DNA of 64,000 nucleotides from assembly GCF_034087045.1 (NCBI RefSeq), contig NZ_CP139247.1:7094001-7158000 (forward strand). Direction: 5' to 3'. Below are positions 55,765-64,000 of this stretch, in pieces (the first letter of the stretch is position 1; each line of letters starts with the position of its first letter). The notes under the pieces are model-generated. The model saw only the letters and a list, made by a program, of their open reading frames with translations. It had not been told where the DNA came from and made no database searches. This DNA comes from Chitinophaga sancti. GTDB lineage: Bacteria > Bacteroidota > Bacteroidia > Chitinophagales > Chitinophagaceae. A program made the position numbers and the translations under genes.

Positions 55765-57740
55765 ATAATAACTTCGTTATCTGAATTTTGTACATTTTTT
55801 AACCAAAGCATGTTTTCCAGTAAACCAGCAAATGCTGACACAGAATCATTCTCCAGTGCCATAGCCGTACTGATGCTTAAGTTCAACTCTTTATTAACAG
55901 TATTGATCAGTTCCATCAGCTGTAATGAATTTATTCCAAGATCCGTTAAAGCCAGTGAAGCCTGGTCCGGTGATAAAGCAGGCATACCGTTTTTCACTTC
56001 TATGTGGTGCAATAAATATTTTACAAGTTGATCATGATCTGGCCTGAGTAAGACCAGCTGAAGAAAAGACGGGTTCACTGTCCTGGCACCTGGTTTACCA
56101 AACAATTGCTTTTTTGTTCCAATAATTCTGAAACCACCGTTCCTGTACCAATTACCACAGGCTGTACGTTGGAGCTTCCCACTAGTCGTTCTGGGAATGC
56201 TAAAGGGAGATGTTAAAATAATGTCGTCAGGCGTGACACCAAACTGGCCGGCCATCAGCCTTTCAATAGCATTTATCCGCTCTGTGACGTTTAATTGGGG
56301 TATTGCAGTTCGCTTTATTTCAACTGCAACAGCTATCTGCTCCTTGTCACTATCTAAAGAAAATACGGCTATCCCATTTGCTGCAATATCTTTGCTGTTG
56401 TCAGCAATCGCTTGTTCAATATCGTTTGGATATATATTCTTTCCCCTTACTATCAGCATTTCTTTCAATCGGCCATGGATGTACAATTGTTGCCCGGATA
56501 TAAAACCCAGGTCACCCGTACGGAAATATTGCCGGCCGCCAGATTCATAAAAACAGTCGGTATTATCCTGCTGCCAGTAGCCACTGGTGACACTATCACC
56601 GGCTATACAGATTTCTCCTTCCTCCAGTTCACCACACACCTGCTTTGTTGTTACACCCATAATTTTCACATCCATACCAGGCAATGTTCTTCCTGAGCTG
56701 ACCAGTTGTTTACCATGGTGGAAGATTACGTTTACTTCTTCCTGGGGGGCAGTGGCAGCTACCAGCAATGTTGCTTCTGCCAGACCATAACAGGGATAAA
56801 ATGCTGCGCTTTTAAAACCAGCAGCTGCAAAATGATCTGCGAAACGAAGCATAGTAGCATGTTTAACTGGTTCAGATCCGTTATATGCTACCTTCCAATG
56901 TGACAGATCCAAAGCCTTCAGGCTATCTGCAGGTATTTTCTCCACACACAGATCGTAAGAAAAATTGGGTCCTCCACTATGGGTCACTTTATAACGGGAT
57001 ATTCTATCCAGCCAATGATGTGGCTGTTGCATAAAATCAGCAGGTGGCATTAGCACACAGGTACAACCCGCATATATCGTATGCAGGATATTCCCAATCA
57101 ATCCCATATCATGGTGAAATGGCAACCAGGATAAGATAACCGCATCTTCGTCACATCCAAATGCATCTCTGATTAATTCCTGATTATGCAAAAGGTTCTT
57201 GTGGCTGATCACTACACCTTTGGGCTTGCCTGTAGAACCAGACGTATATTGTATAAAAGCGATCTCCTGTGTAACTGGTTGCAGCCCGGCCAAATCGGTA
57301 TCCACCTGATCTGTGTATATGCATGGAATGCCTATCTGTTGTAAATGACGGGCACTGGTCTCTTTACACAAAATAGCCGCAGGAGCAACATGATTTATAA
57401 TATTGTGTAGTCTATCTTTCTGTTGTTTCCCATGCACATAGGGCACAGGCACAGGCACCACGCCTGCATACTGACAACCGAGAAATGATATGATGAAATC
57501 GTATACATCCTGATATATAAGTACAGCCCTCTTACCAGAAAGTCTTTTTTCAGCCAACTGTATTCCCTGCCGCTTCACTGCTTCTGCCAGCGCGGCATAA
57601 GTAATATTCCTGTCTGTACTCCACCCAATCGCTGAAAATGTAAAGACCGTCTTATGGGGAAACTTGTCTGCATAAAATAACAAGTAATCAACTATTGTTT
57701 CCATAATTAGAAAATCGTGGTAAAAGAATTCTGGTACCAT
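55761..57740 (-). CDS. Fatty acyl-AMP ligase fused to acyl carrier domain (lipoinitiation)
   Basis: This is a 659-residue loading protein. Residues about 13-560 are an adenylate-forming enzyme of the FAAL type: YTSGSTGKPKG, WLPFHHDMGL (characteristic of long-chain acyl ligases), GLAEATL and a late TTSGKLQR Lys motif. Residues about 575-645 are a carrier domain with DLGINSLQL, phosphopantetheine Ser near 605. It should activate a fatty acid with ATP and load it on its own carrier for transfer to the first C domain of the next NRPS, whose start overlaps its stop by 4 bp. The start at 57740 is used, but ATG at 57704 (METIVDYLL) lies closer to where the family normally begins. It is the first gene of the operon. 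The C-terminus ends NSDNEVII, a probable docking tail. Confidence 0.93.
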   Translation of the reverse strand: MVPEFFYHDFLIMETIVDYLLFYADKFPHKTVFTFSAIGWSTDRNITYAALAEAVKRQGIQLAEKRLSGKRAVLIYQDVYDFIISFLGCQYAGVVPVPVPYVHGKQQKDRLHNIINHVAPAAILCKETSARHLQQIGIPCIYTDQVDTDLAGLQPVTQEIAFIQYTSGSTGKPKGVVISHKNLLHNQELIRDAFGCDEDAVILSWLPFHHDMGLIGNILHTIYAGCTCVLMPPADFMQQPHHWLDRISRYKVTHSGGPNFSYDLCVEKIPADSLKALDLSHWKVAYNGSEPVKHATMLRFADHFAAAGFKSAAFYPCYGLAEATLLVAATAPQEEVNVIFHHGKQLVSSGRTLPGMDVKIMGVTTKQVCGELEEGEICIAGDSVTSGYWQQDNTDCFYESGGRQYFRTGDLGFISGQQLYIHGRLKEMLIVRGKNIYPNDIEQAIADNSKDIAANGIAVFSLDSDKEQIAVAVEIKRTAIPQLNVTERINAIERLMAGQFGVTPDDIILTSPFSIPRTTSGKLQRTACGNWYRNGGFRIIGTKKQLFGKPGARTVNPSFLQLVLLRPDHDQLVKYLLHHIEVKNGMPALSPDQASLALTDLGINSLQLMELINTVNKELNLSISTAMALENDSVSAFAGLLENMLWLKNVQNSDNEVII

Positions 57741-57888
57741 AGCTCGTTTCCACTATGGTAGATTAACGTGTCGGATATTGTCTTATGGAATGGGTTTTTA
57801 TGGACTTCAAATATGACTGACCATCCAAATTACAGTTATGAGGTAAAAGGATGATTAGGAGTTTTACTAATTTTCGTTACGGTTTTTC
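57741..57888 (-). promoter_or_regulatory. Intergenic region ahead of the lipopeptide operon, promoter not clearly recognised
   Basis: These 148 bp separate the response regulator stop from the ligase start. The best minus-strand match is CATATTTG (complement of 57808-57815), one base off TAnnTTTG, but no TTTG lies 19-21 bp upstream. No convincing terminator is seen after the regulator. Either the operon uses a non-consensus promoter here or it is read through from the upstream unit. Confidence 0.3.
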
Positions 57889-58557
57889 CTAAAAGGGGGA
57901 ATCAATGGAATATATTCCTTTTTCAACAGCATATCGCAACAGCCCGGTTACTGACCTGACCTTTAGCTTTTCTCTCAGATCCTGCTTCAGTTTTTCTACA
58001 GAGCGGACGCTCAAGAGAATTTCCTGAGCGATCTCTATATTATTTTTTTCTTCCCATAGTAGCCGCAGTAAGGCTTCTTCTCTTTCTGAGAGGGAATGAT
58101 ACGTAGGTTTTTTTGTCATACGGCTGCCATACTGCTGGTTGTGATAGAGCATTTCCGTAAATAAAACATTTTTATACAGCTTACCTGAGGCAATAACAGA
58201 TAAAGCATTCAGCAGCTCGTCCGGATCCTCCTGTTTAGATATACAACCCTGAATACCCATTTCCAGCAGGTCGCTCATCCAATTGATATCCGTCATTATG
58301 GAAAGCAACAAAACACCGGCTGCAGGATAGAGCGTCTTTATACGAAGCAACCTTTCTCTTGCAGTCTTCTGGTAGATAGACACATCTGTTATTAATACAT
58401 TAAAGTGCAGCGATTCCTGAACTGTATCCAGTTCTGACAGACATGCGCCATCAAATACCACCTGTATGTTATCTCTTCTATTAAGAAAATCACATAGCAC
58501 CCTGCGGAACAAAAGATGTTCATCGACAATAGCAACTGTAATAGGATCAATCTGCAT
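57889..58557 (-). CDS. NarL/FixJ-type response regulator
   Basis: This 222-residue regulator has an N-terminal receiver domain with acidic pocket Asp12-Glu13, phospho-accepting Asp58 in ITDVS, switch Ser86 and Lys108 in ISKQEDP. The C-terminal LuxR-type helix-turn-helix (about 150-215) has SLSEREEALLRLL and the recognition-helix region IAQEILLSVRSVEKLK. All receiver residues needed for phosphorylation are present. Its ATG overlaps the end of the upstream NRPS by 11 bp, so the two are co-expressed. It stands between two NRPS units and is a candidate controller of either or both. No histidine kinase is adjacent; the kinase at 2032-3180 is far away and linkage is not implied. Confidence 0.9.
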   Translation of the reverse strand: MQIDPITVAIVDEHLLFRRVLCDFLNRRDNIQVVFDGACLSELDTVQESLHFNVLITDVSIYQKTARERLLRIKTLYPAAGVLLLSIMTDINWMSDLLEMGIQGCISKQEDPDELLNALSVIASGKLYKNVLFTEMLYHNQQYGSRMTKKPTYHSLSEREEALLRLLWEEKNNIEIAQEILLSVRSVEKLKQDLREKLKVRSVTGLLRYAVEKGIYSIDSPF

Positions 58558-61500
58558 CGATCACCTGATTTAATTGTTTCACAAAAAGATCTCTGATATG
58601 GACACGCTGCGCATATGGGAAAATATGCCCGTTGAAGATGAAGTTAAATTTAAGGCAGTTCTTATATTCCTTCACCACAACCACCAACGCATAATGCGTC
58701 ATATTTTCCCCCGTTTTCACATCATCATTTACTCGGCTTGCATGGTTTACTTCTTTATTATAGTCATAGTTATGATAATTGAAGAATACGGCTGAAGCAA
58801 GTGATTTGTCTGCATTGTCGGCAAAGAGTTCATGAACCAGCTTTTCAAACGGATAGGCATCATGATGCAGATCGTCCAGGAAACCAGATTGGACCTGCTT
58901 AAGATGGTTGATGATATTTCCCGGATCTGACAGTTTATTTCTAACAGCTACCAGGTTGGCAAAGAAGCCAATTAGCCCGGATACATCCATATCCTGGTAG
59001 CATCTTGAATTCCTTCCAGACACAGTTGTCATGACGGTAATATCCTCCTGATTAGTTAGCTGATGCAACATCAGGTACAATACACCTAGTAATAAACTGG
59101 TCTTCGTCAATCCATTCTTCCTGGCAAAACGGTCTACCTTTGCGTACAATTCAGCTTCGAGCAAGGCTGCCAGATTATTCATACCGGCGCTGTCGCTCTC
59201 GTAAGCAGGGAAGTTCACCGCCAAGCAGCTTCCTTGTAACTTATCCAACCAGTATTGCTGGCTCGCTTTCCCATCAGCATTGTTGACAAATTTGTGCTGC
59301 CAGGCGGAAAAATGCCGGTACTGATATTTTAAAGGGGCTGGGGCATTCCCTTTTAACACCGCTGCCGTATACAGCGTTGTCAGTTCCTTTTTCAGCACAC
59401 CTATTGAATAACCATCGGAAATAATGTGGTGCATAGAGATCAATACCAGTGACCGGTTATCCTCCCAGTGATATAAATTCACCTGGAACAGCGGCCCTTT
59501 CGACAGGTTTGGTTCCCAGGTATGGGCAATTTTGATCAGACTTTCCTTATCATTTTCTTTTCCAGAAAGCATTGTTTCTTCTACCACTATCTGCAAACTA
59601 CCAGGCGGTAATATTCGCTGCATGATACTACCATTAAACAGCACAAAGGATGTTCTCAATACCTCATGTCGGTCGGCAAGCTGGTTCACTGCTGTAGTGA
59701 GATAACTGATGTCTATATTGTCTGCTTCATATGGCACCACGATGAGATCATCTCCCTTCCTGAGCCAGTCGGAGAAATAAGCCAGTTGGTTATAGGATGG
59801 TACAGCCAATACAGCTGCAGGAATATGCCTTGCGATAGCTTCTATCGTTTTTTCTTCAAACAGGACTTTCATTGTGATGGAGGTACCCGTTGTATCCAAT
59901 ATTCGCTTAAGGATGACCATCGCCTTCAGTGAATCGCCTCCCAGTTCAAAGTAATCATCGTGGGTACTGATCCTGTCACGACCTAATACTTCTTCCCAGA
60001 TGGATACAAGTGTGGTCTCTATTTCGTTTGCAGGTGCGATATATTTCTTCTCAATAGATGTAGCAGATTCATCAAACAATGGTAGTGCTTTTTTGTCTAC
60101 TTTGCCATTAGTGGTTATTGGCAGCACTTCCAGTTGAACAAACCTGGCCGGCAACATGAAAACCGGAATATGATTGGTAAGATGTACAACGAGATCACTT
60201 GTATATAATGGTGCTGTGCCAACAACGTATGCCACCAGTTCTTTGCGATCTTCCTGCTCCTGCACTACTACTACCGCTTCTTTCACTTCAGGGTAAAATT
60301 TCAGGGCTTGTTCAATTTCAGCTGGCTCTATGCGGTACCCATTGATCTTTACCTGTTCGTCTTTTCGACCAAGGTATTCTATATTTCCATCTGGCAGCCA
60401 TCTACCAAGATCTCCAGTTTTATACATCCGCTCACCGGCGATAAAGGGATTTGGAACAAATTTTTCAACCGTCTGTTCAGGTTTGTTCAGGTATTCCTTT
60501 GCCAATCCTGCGCCACCTACACATATTTCACCAGCTACACCGGCTGGCACCAGGCGATGATTATTATCAAGAATATAAACGGGACTATTACTAATGGGCA
60601 ATCCAATGGGTACATTGTCTTTCGTAATAGTACCATGCGCCGGTATAGTCATGACTGTTACACAAATGCTCGTTTCTGTCGGACCATATGCATTAAAATA
60701 TGTTCCATATTGCAGGTACTCACGGGCTTTATCTGCAATGGCAGCTTCACCTGCTGTAACTAGTTTTTTGATCGTCCGGATCTTATCTATTTCCAGCATC
60801 CTGAGGTAGGCTGGTGTGATCACGGCAAAACCTATATTGTTGCTTATAATATAATCCTGCAGCAGGTTTGGATTTTTGCGGGTTTCCTCATCTACAATAT
60901 GCAGAGCCTGGCCGCCTGTAAGGGCGCAAAACATTTCAAATACCGATGCATCAAATGACCAGGAGGCCAACTGAAGACTATTGGTTCCTGCCGGTACATC
61001 CAACACTGGCTTAACCGCTTGAACTGTATTGACAAGTCCTCTGTGGGTAATCGCTACTCCCTTTGGTGCTCCCGTGGAGCCGGATGTATAGATGACATAC
61101 ATCAAATCTTCAGGCCCTGACCGTTTTTGTGGTCGCTGTCCAACAGTATTCGTAGGCATATCTACGGCATGAATAGGCCCTTCATAGAAATCCAGGTCAA
61201 ACAGGTTCTCTGCTTTTGTGAGCAGCAATTTAATCCCTGTATCTTTGATAAGGTATTCTTTTCTGGTCCTTGGATATTCCGGATGAATAAATACATAAGC
61301 CCCACCTGCCTTTAAAATGCCTAAAATGGCAATAGCGATACTTTCTGACCTATCCAATACAATCCCCACAAGTTCATTACTTTTCAGGTCGTATGTTTGT
61401 TGCAGGTAAACTGCCAGTTCATTTGCCTTATCATTCAACGATGTATAGGTAAATGAAGCAACGCCTGATACGAGCGCAGTCTGATCAGGTGTAAGCAATA

Positions 61501-64000
61501 CCTGCTCTTCAAAAAGGTCGGTAATTGTCCGGTCAGGATATACTATCGGTCTGACAGCCGCTTCCGGTAGCAATAATTGCTTATCAAGGCTGTCAAGGAA
61601 TTCTAGCTGATTGATCGGACTGTCTGGTGATTCGATGATCCCAGTCAGCAATTGTTCAAGATGCCTGCCCAGCTGCGACACCAGCCAGTCGCTATATATA
61701 TCACAATTGTATGCGATACGCAGTTTCAGGCCATCTGGCGTTTCGTTAAAGTCAAATACCATATCAAATACACAGGTAGCAGGAACGGCATCTCCATAAC
61801 CTTCCATGGCCAACCCCTGATCACTTGTATACTGCGACTGCATGATCTGTCCCGCATTCTGTACAATCACCTGGATGTCGAACAGCGGATTACGGCTTCT
61901 GTCACGTTGTAGTTGCAGGTCTGCCACCAGCTTATCGAAAGGATAGATCTGGTGTTCATATGCTCCTAAAGCCACCTCTCTTACATTTTCAAGCAATTTA
62001 TTAAAAGTATCATCTCCCTTAAATCTCGTACGTAGGGCAAGGGTATTCACATAAAAACCTATCTGATCTTCCAGGTCTGCATGTTCCCTGCCAGCGATGG
62101 GTGAGCCGATAACGATATCTTCCTGGGAGGTATACCTGTAAAGCAGGACATTAACAGCCGCCACCAGCCCCATGAACAGCGTGCTGTCATGTTCCTCCGC
62201 CAGCAGGCGAATACCATCACTGACCGGCTTGCTAAGCTTCGTCCTTACCGCAGCACCACGGTATGTCTTTACCGCAGGTCTGGGTTTGTCTGCAGGCAGG
62301 TCTATCACTGGTAATGAGCCTGCAAACTGCCCTAACCAATAGGCTTTGTGATGCTCCTGTTTATCCGCTGATAGCTGTTCCTGCTGCCAAACAGAAAAAT
62401 CCTTATATTGAATGTGCAATGGTCTGAGGGCTGGGGCCTGCGCGTTGAGATACCCATGATAGAAGGACATCAGCTCGTGCATGATGATACTCCTGGACCA
62501 TCCATCACTAATGATATGATGGGTGATATAGGTAAATATCCATTCATCTTCAGCGGTACGGATAAGGCTTGCCCTGATCAGCGGTCCTGCAGACAGGTCG
62601 AAGGAGCATGTAAAATCTTCCTGGACTAATTGTCTGGCCATTTCTACCCGGTCAGCCTTTTCACGCAGGTCATGCATAGCAATGTTAAAATTTAACTCCC
62701 CATGCAACAGAACAAATTGTTTCACATGGCCGTCCTCGTCTTCCCGAAATACGGTACGCATTATCTCATGCCGGGCTATCAGTTCATTAAATGCATATAC
62801 CAGTGCATCACTGTTAAGTGATCCCCTGAATACCTGCACATCTTTTACATTGTAAGCAACGTTAACATCTTCAAAATGGCATAATATCCATAGGCGATAT
62901 TGCGAAGCTGATAACGGGTATCCTGAGGAAGATACAGCCACAGGCAAAATAGGTACAAAGGTTTCCTGTCTGGCCGATTCGATGAATATTGCCTGATCTT
63001 CCAGTACAGGTATGGCGAATATGTCCTTCAGTCCTATATTAATTTCAAATGCCTTGTGGATAAGGCTTACAAGCCGAGTGGCCCTTAAGCTATGACCACC
63101 GACATCAAAGAAGTTGTCCTTTACACTGATCTCCTGTCTTAATAAGATCTCCTGCCAGATACTCAGTAACTTTTCTTCGGTTTTGTTACGTGGTGCAACA
63201 AAGGCCGATTGATCTGCTGCCAGGTATGCCTGCGGACGCGGTAATCTTTTTCTATCCACCTTACCATTCAGGTTAAGTGGCAGTTCATCCAGCTGAATAA
63301 GATATGCTGGCACCATAAATACCGGTAGCTTGTCAGCAAGGAAATATTTCACGGTGGGAGCATCGAGCTGCTTATCTGCTACATAATAGGCCACCAGTTC
63401 TTTCTCCCCATTGTGCAATACGTTTACTGTTACAACTGAAGACCGCACACCCGGACAAGTCTGGAGCACATGCGCTATTTCACCAGGTTCTACCCGGTAT
63501 CCATTGATCTTCACCTGATCGTCCTTTCTACCAATAAACAGGATATTGCCATCTGGCATCCAGCGACCAAGATCCCCCGTTTTATATATGCGCTCATTTT
63601 CCCTGAATGGATCCGGGATAAATTTTGCTTTTGTCAGTTCTTCATTTTTCAAATAGCCTGTAGCCAGCCCACCTCCCACATGTATCTCACCATTTACACC
63701 AACCGGGCATAACTGTCCTTCATCATCCAGTATATAGGCAATGCTGTTGTCAATAGGGCGACCTATAGTTATAGGTTCAACACCTGGTGCGAGCGTAGCG
63801 GTGGTAGAAAAGGTAGTATTTTCAGTAGGCCCATAGCCATTGATGATACGCAGATCAGGATACTGCTGTTGTAAGAGATGAATATGTGTTGCAGATAACC
63901 GGTCCCCTCCTACCAGGATTGTTTTTAACTGATCAAATACCATGAGATCTTCATCCACAAGCTGGTTCAGCCATCCGGATGTAAACCACATTATGGTGAC
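58547..64000 (-). CDS. NRPS (partial, N-terminal part outside window): A(partial)-T-C-A-T-C
   Basis: The frame is open through the window edge, so the ATG at 63991 is internal and the protein begins beyond 64000. Numbering from 63991, the first adenylation domain is cut in its specificity region; the visible part fits a Val-type pocket (W, L, G, G, T, F). A carrier with GGHS (Ser near 300) and a C domain (LSASQYRLWIL near 358, HHIISDGWS near 492) follow. The next A domain has pocket DAFVVAAICK, hydrophobic or aromatic but not a code I recognise. A carrier with GGDS (Ser near 1350) and a final C domain (HHIISDGYS near 1520) end the protein. That last C domain lacks the usual L-S-x-A-Q-x-R-L-W opening motif and has nothing after it, so it may be a terminal release or cyclisation domain. 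A regulator gene overlaps its 3' end. Confidence 0.93.
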   Translation of the reverse strand, partial: VTIMWFTSGWLNQLVDEDLMVFDQLKTILVGGDRLSATHIHLLQQQYPDLRIINGYGPTENTTFSTTATLAPGVEPITIGRPIDNSIAYILDDEGQLCPVGVNGEIHVGGGLATGYLKNEELTKAKFIPDPFRENERIYKTGDLGRWMPDGNILFIGRKDDQVKINGYRVEPGEIAHVLQTCPGVRSSVVTVNVLHNGEKELVAYYVADKQLDAPTVKYFLADKLPVFMVPAYLIQLDELPLNLNGKVDRKRLPRPQAYLAADQSAFVAPRNKTEEKLLSIWQEILLRQEISVKDNFFDVGGHSLRATRLVSLIHKAFEINIGLKDIFAIPVLEDQAIFIESARQETFVPILPVAVSSSGYPLSASQYRLWILCHFEDVNVAYNVKDVQVFRGSLNSDALVYAFNELIARHEIMRTVFREDEDGHVKQFVLLHGELNFNIAMHDLREKADRVEMARQLVQEDFTCSFDLSAGPLIRASLIRTAEDEWIFTYITHHIISDGWSRSIIMHELMSFYHGYLNAQAPALRPLHIQYKDFSVWQQEQLSADKQEHHKAYWLGQFAGSLPVIDLPADKPRPAVKTYRGAAVRTKLSKPVSDGIRLLAEEHDSTLFMGLVAAVNVLLYRYTSQEDIVIGSPIAGREHADLEDQIGFYVNTLALRTRFKGDDTFNKLLENVREVALGAYEHQIYPFDKLVADLQLQRDRSRNPLFDIQVIVQNAGQIMQSQYTSDQGLAMEGYGDAVPATCVFDMVFDFNETPDGLKLRIAYNCDIYSDWLVSQLGRHLEQLLTGIIESPDSPINQLEFLDSLDKQLLLPEAAVRPIVYPDRTITDLFEEQVLLTPDQTALVSGVASFTYTSLNDKANELAVYLQQTYDLKSNELVGIVLDRSESIAIAILGILKAGGAYVFIHPEYPRTRKEYLIKDTGIKLLLTKAENLFDLDFYEGPIHAVDMPTNTVGQRPQKRSGPEDLMYVIYTSGSTGAPKGVAITHRGLVNTVQAVKPVLDVPAGTNSLQLASWSFDASVFEMFCALTGGQALHIVDEETRKNPNLLQDYIISNNIGFAVITPAYLRMLEIDKIRTIKKLVTAGEAAIADKAREYLQYGTYFNAYGPTETSICVTVMTIPAHGTITKDNVPIGLPISNSPVYILDNNHRLVPAGVAGEICVGGAGLAKEYLNKPEQTVEKFVPNPFIAGERMYKTGDLGRWLPDGNIEYLGRKDEQVKINGYRIEPAEIEQALKFYPEVKEAVVVVQEQEDRKELVAYVVGTAPLYTSDLVVHLTNHIPVFMLPARFVQLEVLPITTNGKVDKKALPLFDESATSIEKKYIAPANEIETTLVSIWEEVLGRDRISTHDDYFELGGDSLKAMVILKRILDTTGTSITMKVLFEEKTIEAIARHIPAAVLAVPSYNQLAYFSDWLRKGDDLIVVPYEADNIDISYLTTAVNQLADRHEVLRTSFVLFNGSIMQRILPPGSLQIVVEETMLSGKENDKESLIKIAHTWEPNLSKGPLFQVNLYHWEDNRSLVLISMHHIISDGYSIGVLKKELTTLYTAAVLKGNAPAPLKYQYRHFSAWQHKFVNNADGKASQQYWLDKLQGSCLAVNFPAYESDSAGMNNLAALLEAELYAKVDRFARKNGLTKTSLLLGVLYLMLHQLTNQEDITVMTTVSGRNSRCYQDMDVSGLIGFFANLVAVRNKLSDPGNIINHLKQVQSGFLDDLHHDAYPFEKLVHELFADNADKSLASAVFFNYHNYDYNKEVNHASRVNDDVKTGENMTHYALVVVVKEYKNCLKFNFIFNGHIFPYAQRVHIRDLFVKQLNQVIDAD

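Noticed and set aside
16433..57740. Identifying the product as a chitinopeptin, a known Chitinophaga lipodepsipeptide
   Set aside because: Those are, as I recall, 14-residue depsipeptides; 12 modules are seen here and the match cannot be tested from sequence alone.
57801..57830. Consensus promoter ahead of the ligase gene
   Set aside because: Only a one-off -7 element is present and no TTTG at the right spacing.
63900..63991. ATG at 63991 as the true start of the last NRPS
   Set aside because: It lies inside an adenylation domain and the frame stays open to the window edge.

Overview
The window looks like a Bacteroidota chromosome of the Chitinophaga type. Moderate G+C, repeated tRNA and gene promoters of the Bacteroidota form (TTTG, 19 bp, TAnnTTTG), and giant NRPS genes with N-terminal TubC-like docking domains all point that way; the genus is an inference.

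Layout. Positions 1-3400 are ordinary chromosome: the end of an AraC-type regulator, tRNA-Gly(GCC), a small membrane protein, a family-2 glycosyltransferase, a sensor histidine kinase and tRNA-Leu(GAG). Positions 3400-3960 hold a decayed IS3-type transposase fragment. From 57740 down to 3962 (minus strand) runs one tightly packed biosynthetic operon of about 54 kb. It starts with a fatty acyl-AMP ligase fused to a carrier domain. Three NRPSs follow with 5, 5 and 2 modules, then a CmlA-like diiron beta-hydroxylase, a PvdE/SyrD-type peptide exporter, a type II thioesterase, a 1125-residue protein made of three heptosyltransferase-like (GT9-like) units, a membrane-anchored penicillin-acylase-type Ntn hydrolase, a small membrane protein, a putative mannosyltransferase and an SbnB-like dehydrogenase. 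Positions 57889-64000 are the end of a second, separate NRPS (A-T-C-A-T-C, its start lies outside) overlapping a NarL-type response regulator.

How it works together (inference). The ligase loads a fatty acid that is passed to a 12-residue chain. Specificity pockets read by eye suggest acyl-X(Ser-like)-Thr-Tyr-Thr-Ser-Ser-Val-Val-Val/Ile-Asp-Asn-D-Asp. One or more carrier-bound residues are probably beta-hydroxylated. No cis thioesterase is present: the last domain is an epimerase, so release must use the stand-alone thioesterase or another route. Export by the PvdE-like pump and deacylation by the periplasmic acylase would resemble pyoverdine maturation, and two glycosyltransferase-type proteins suggest a sugar-decorated product.

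The NRPS genes carry very similar internal repeats: tandem Val modules, two Thr modules, and a Ser adenylation region shared between adjacent genes. They record recent duplication or gene conversion.
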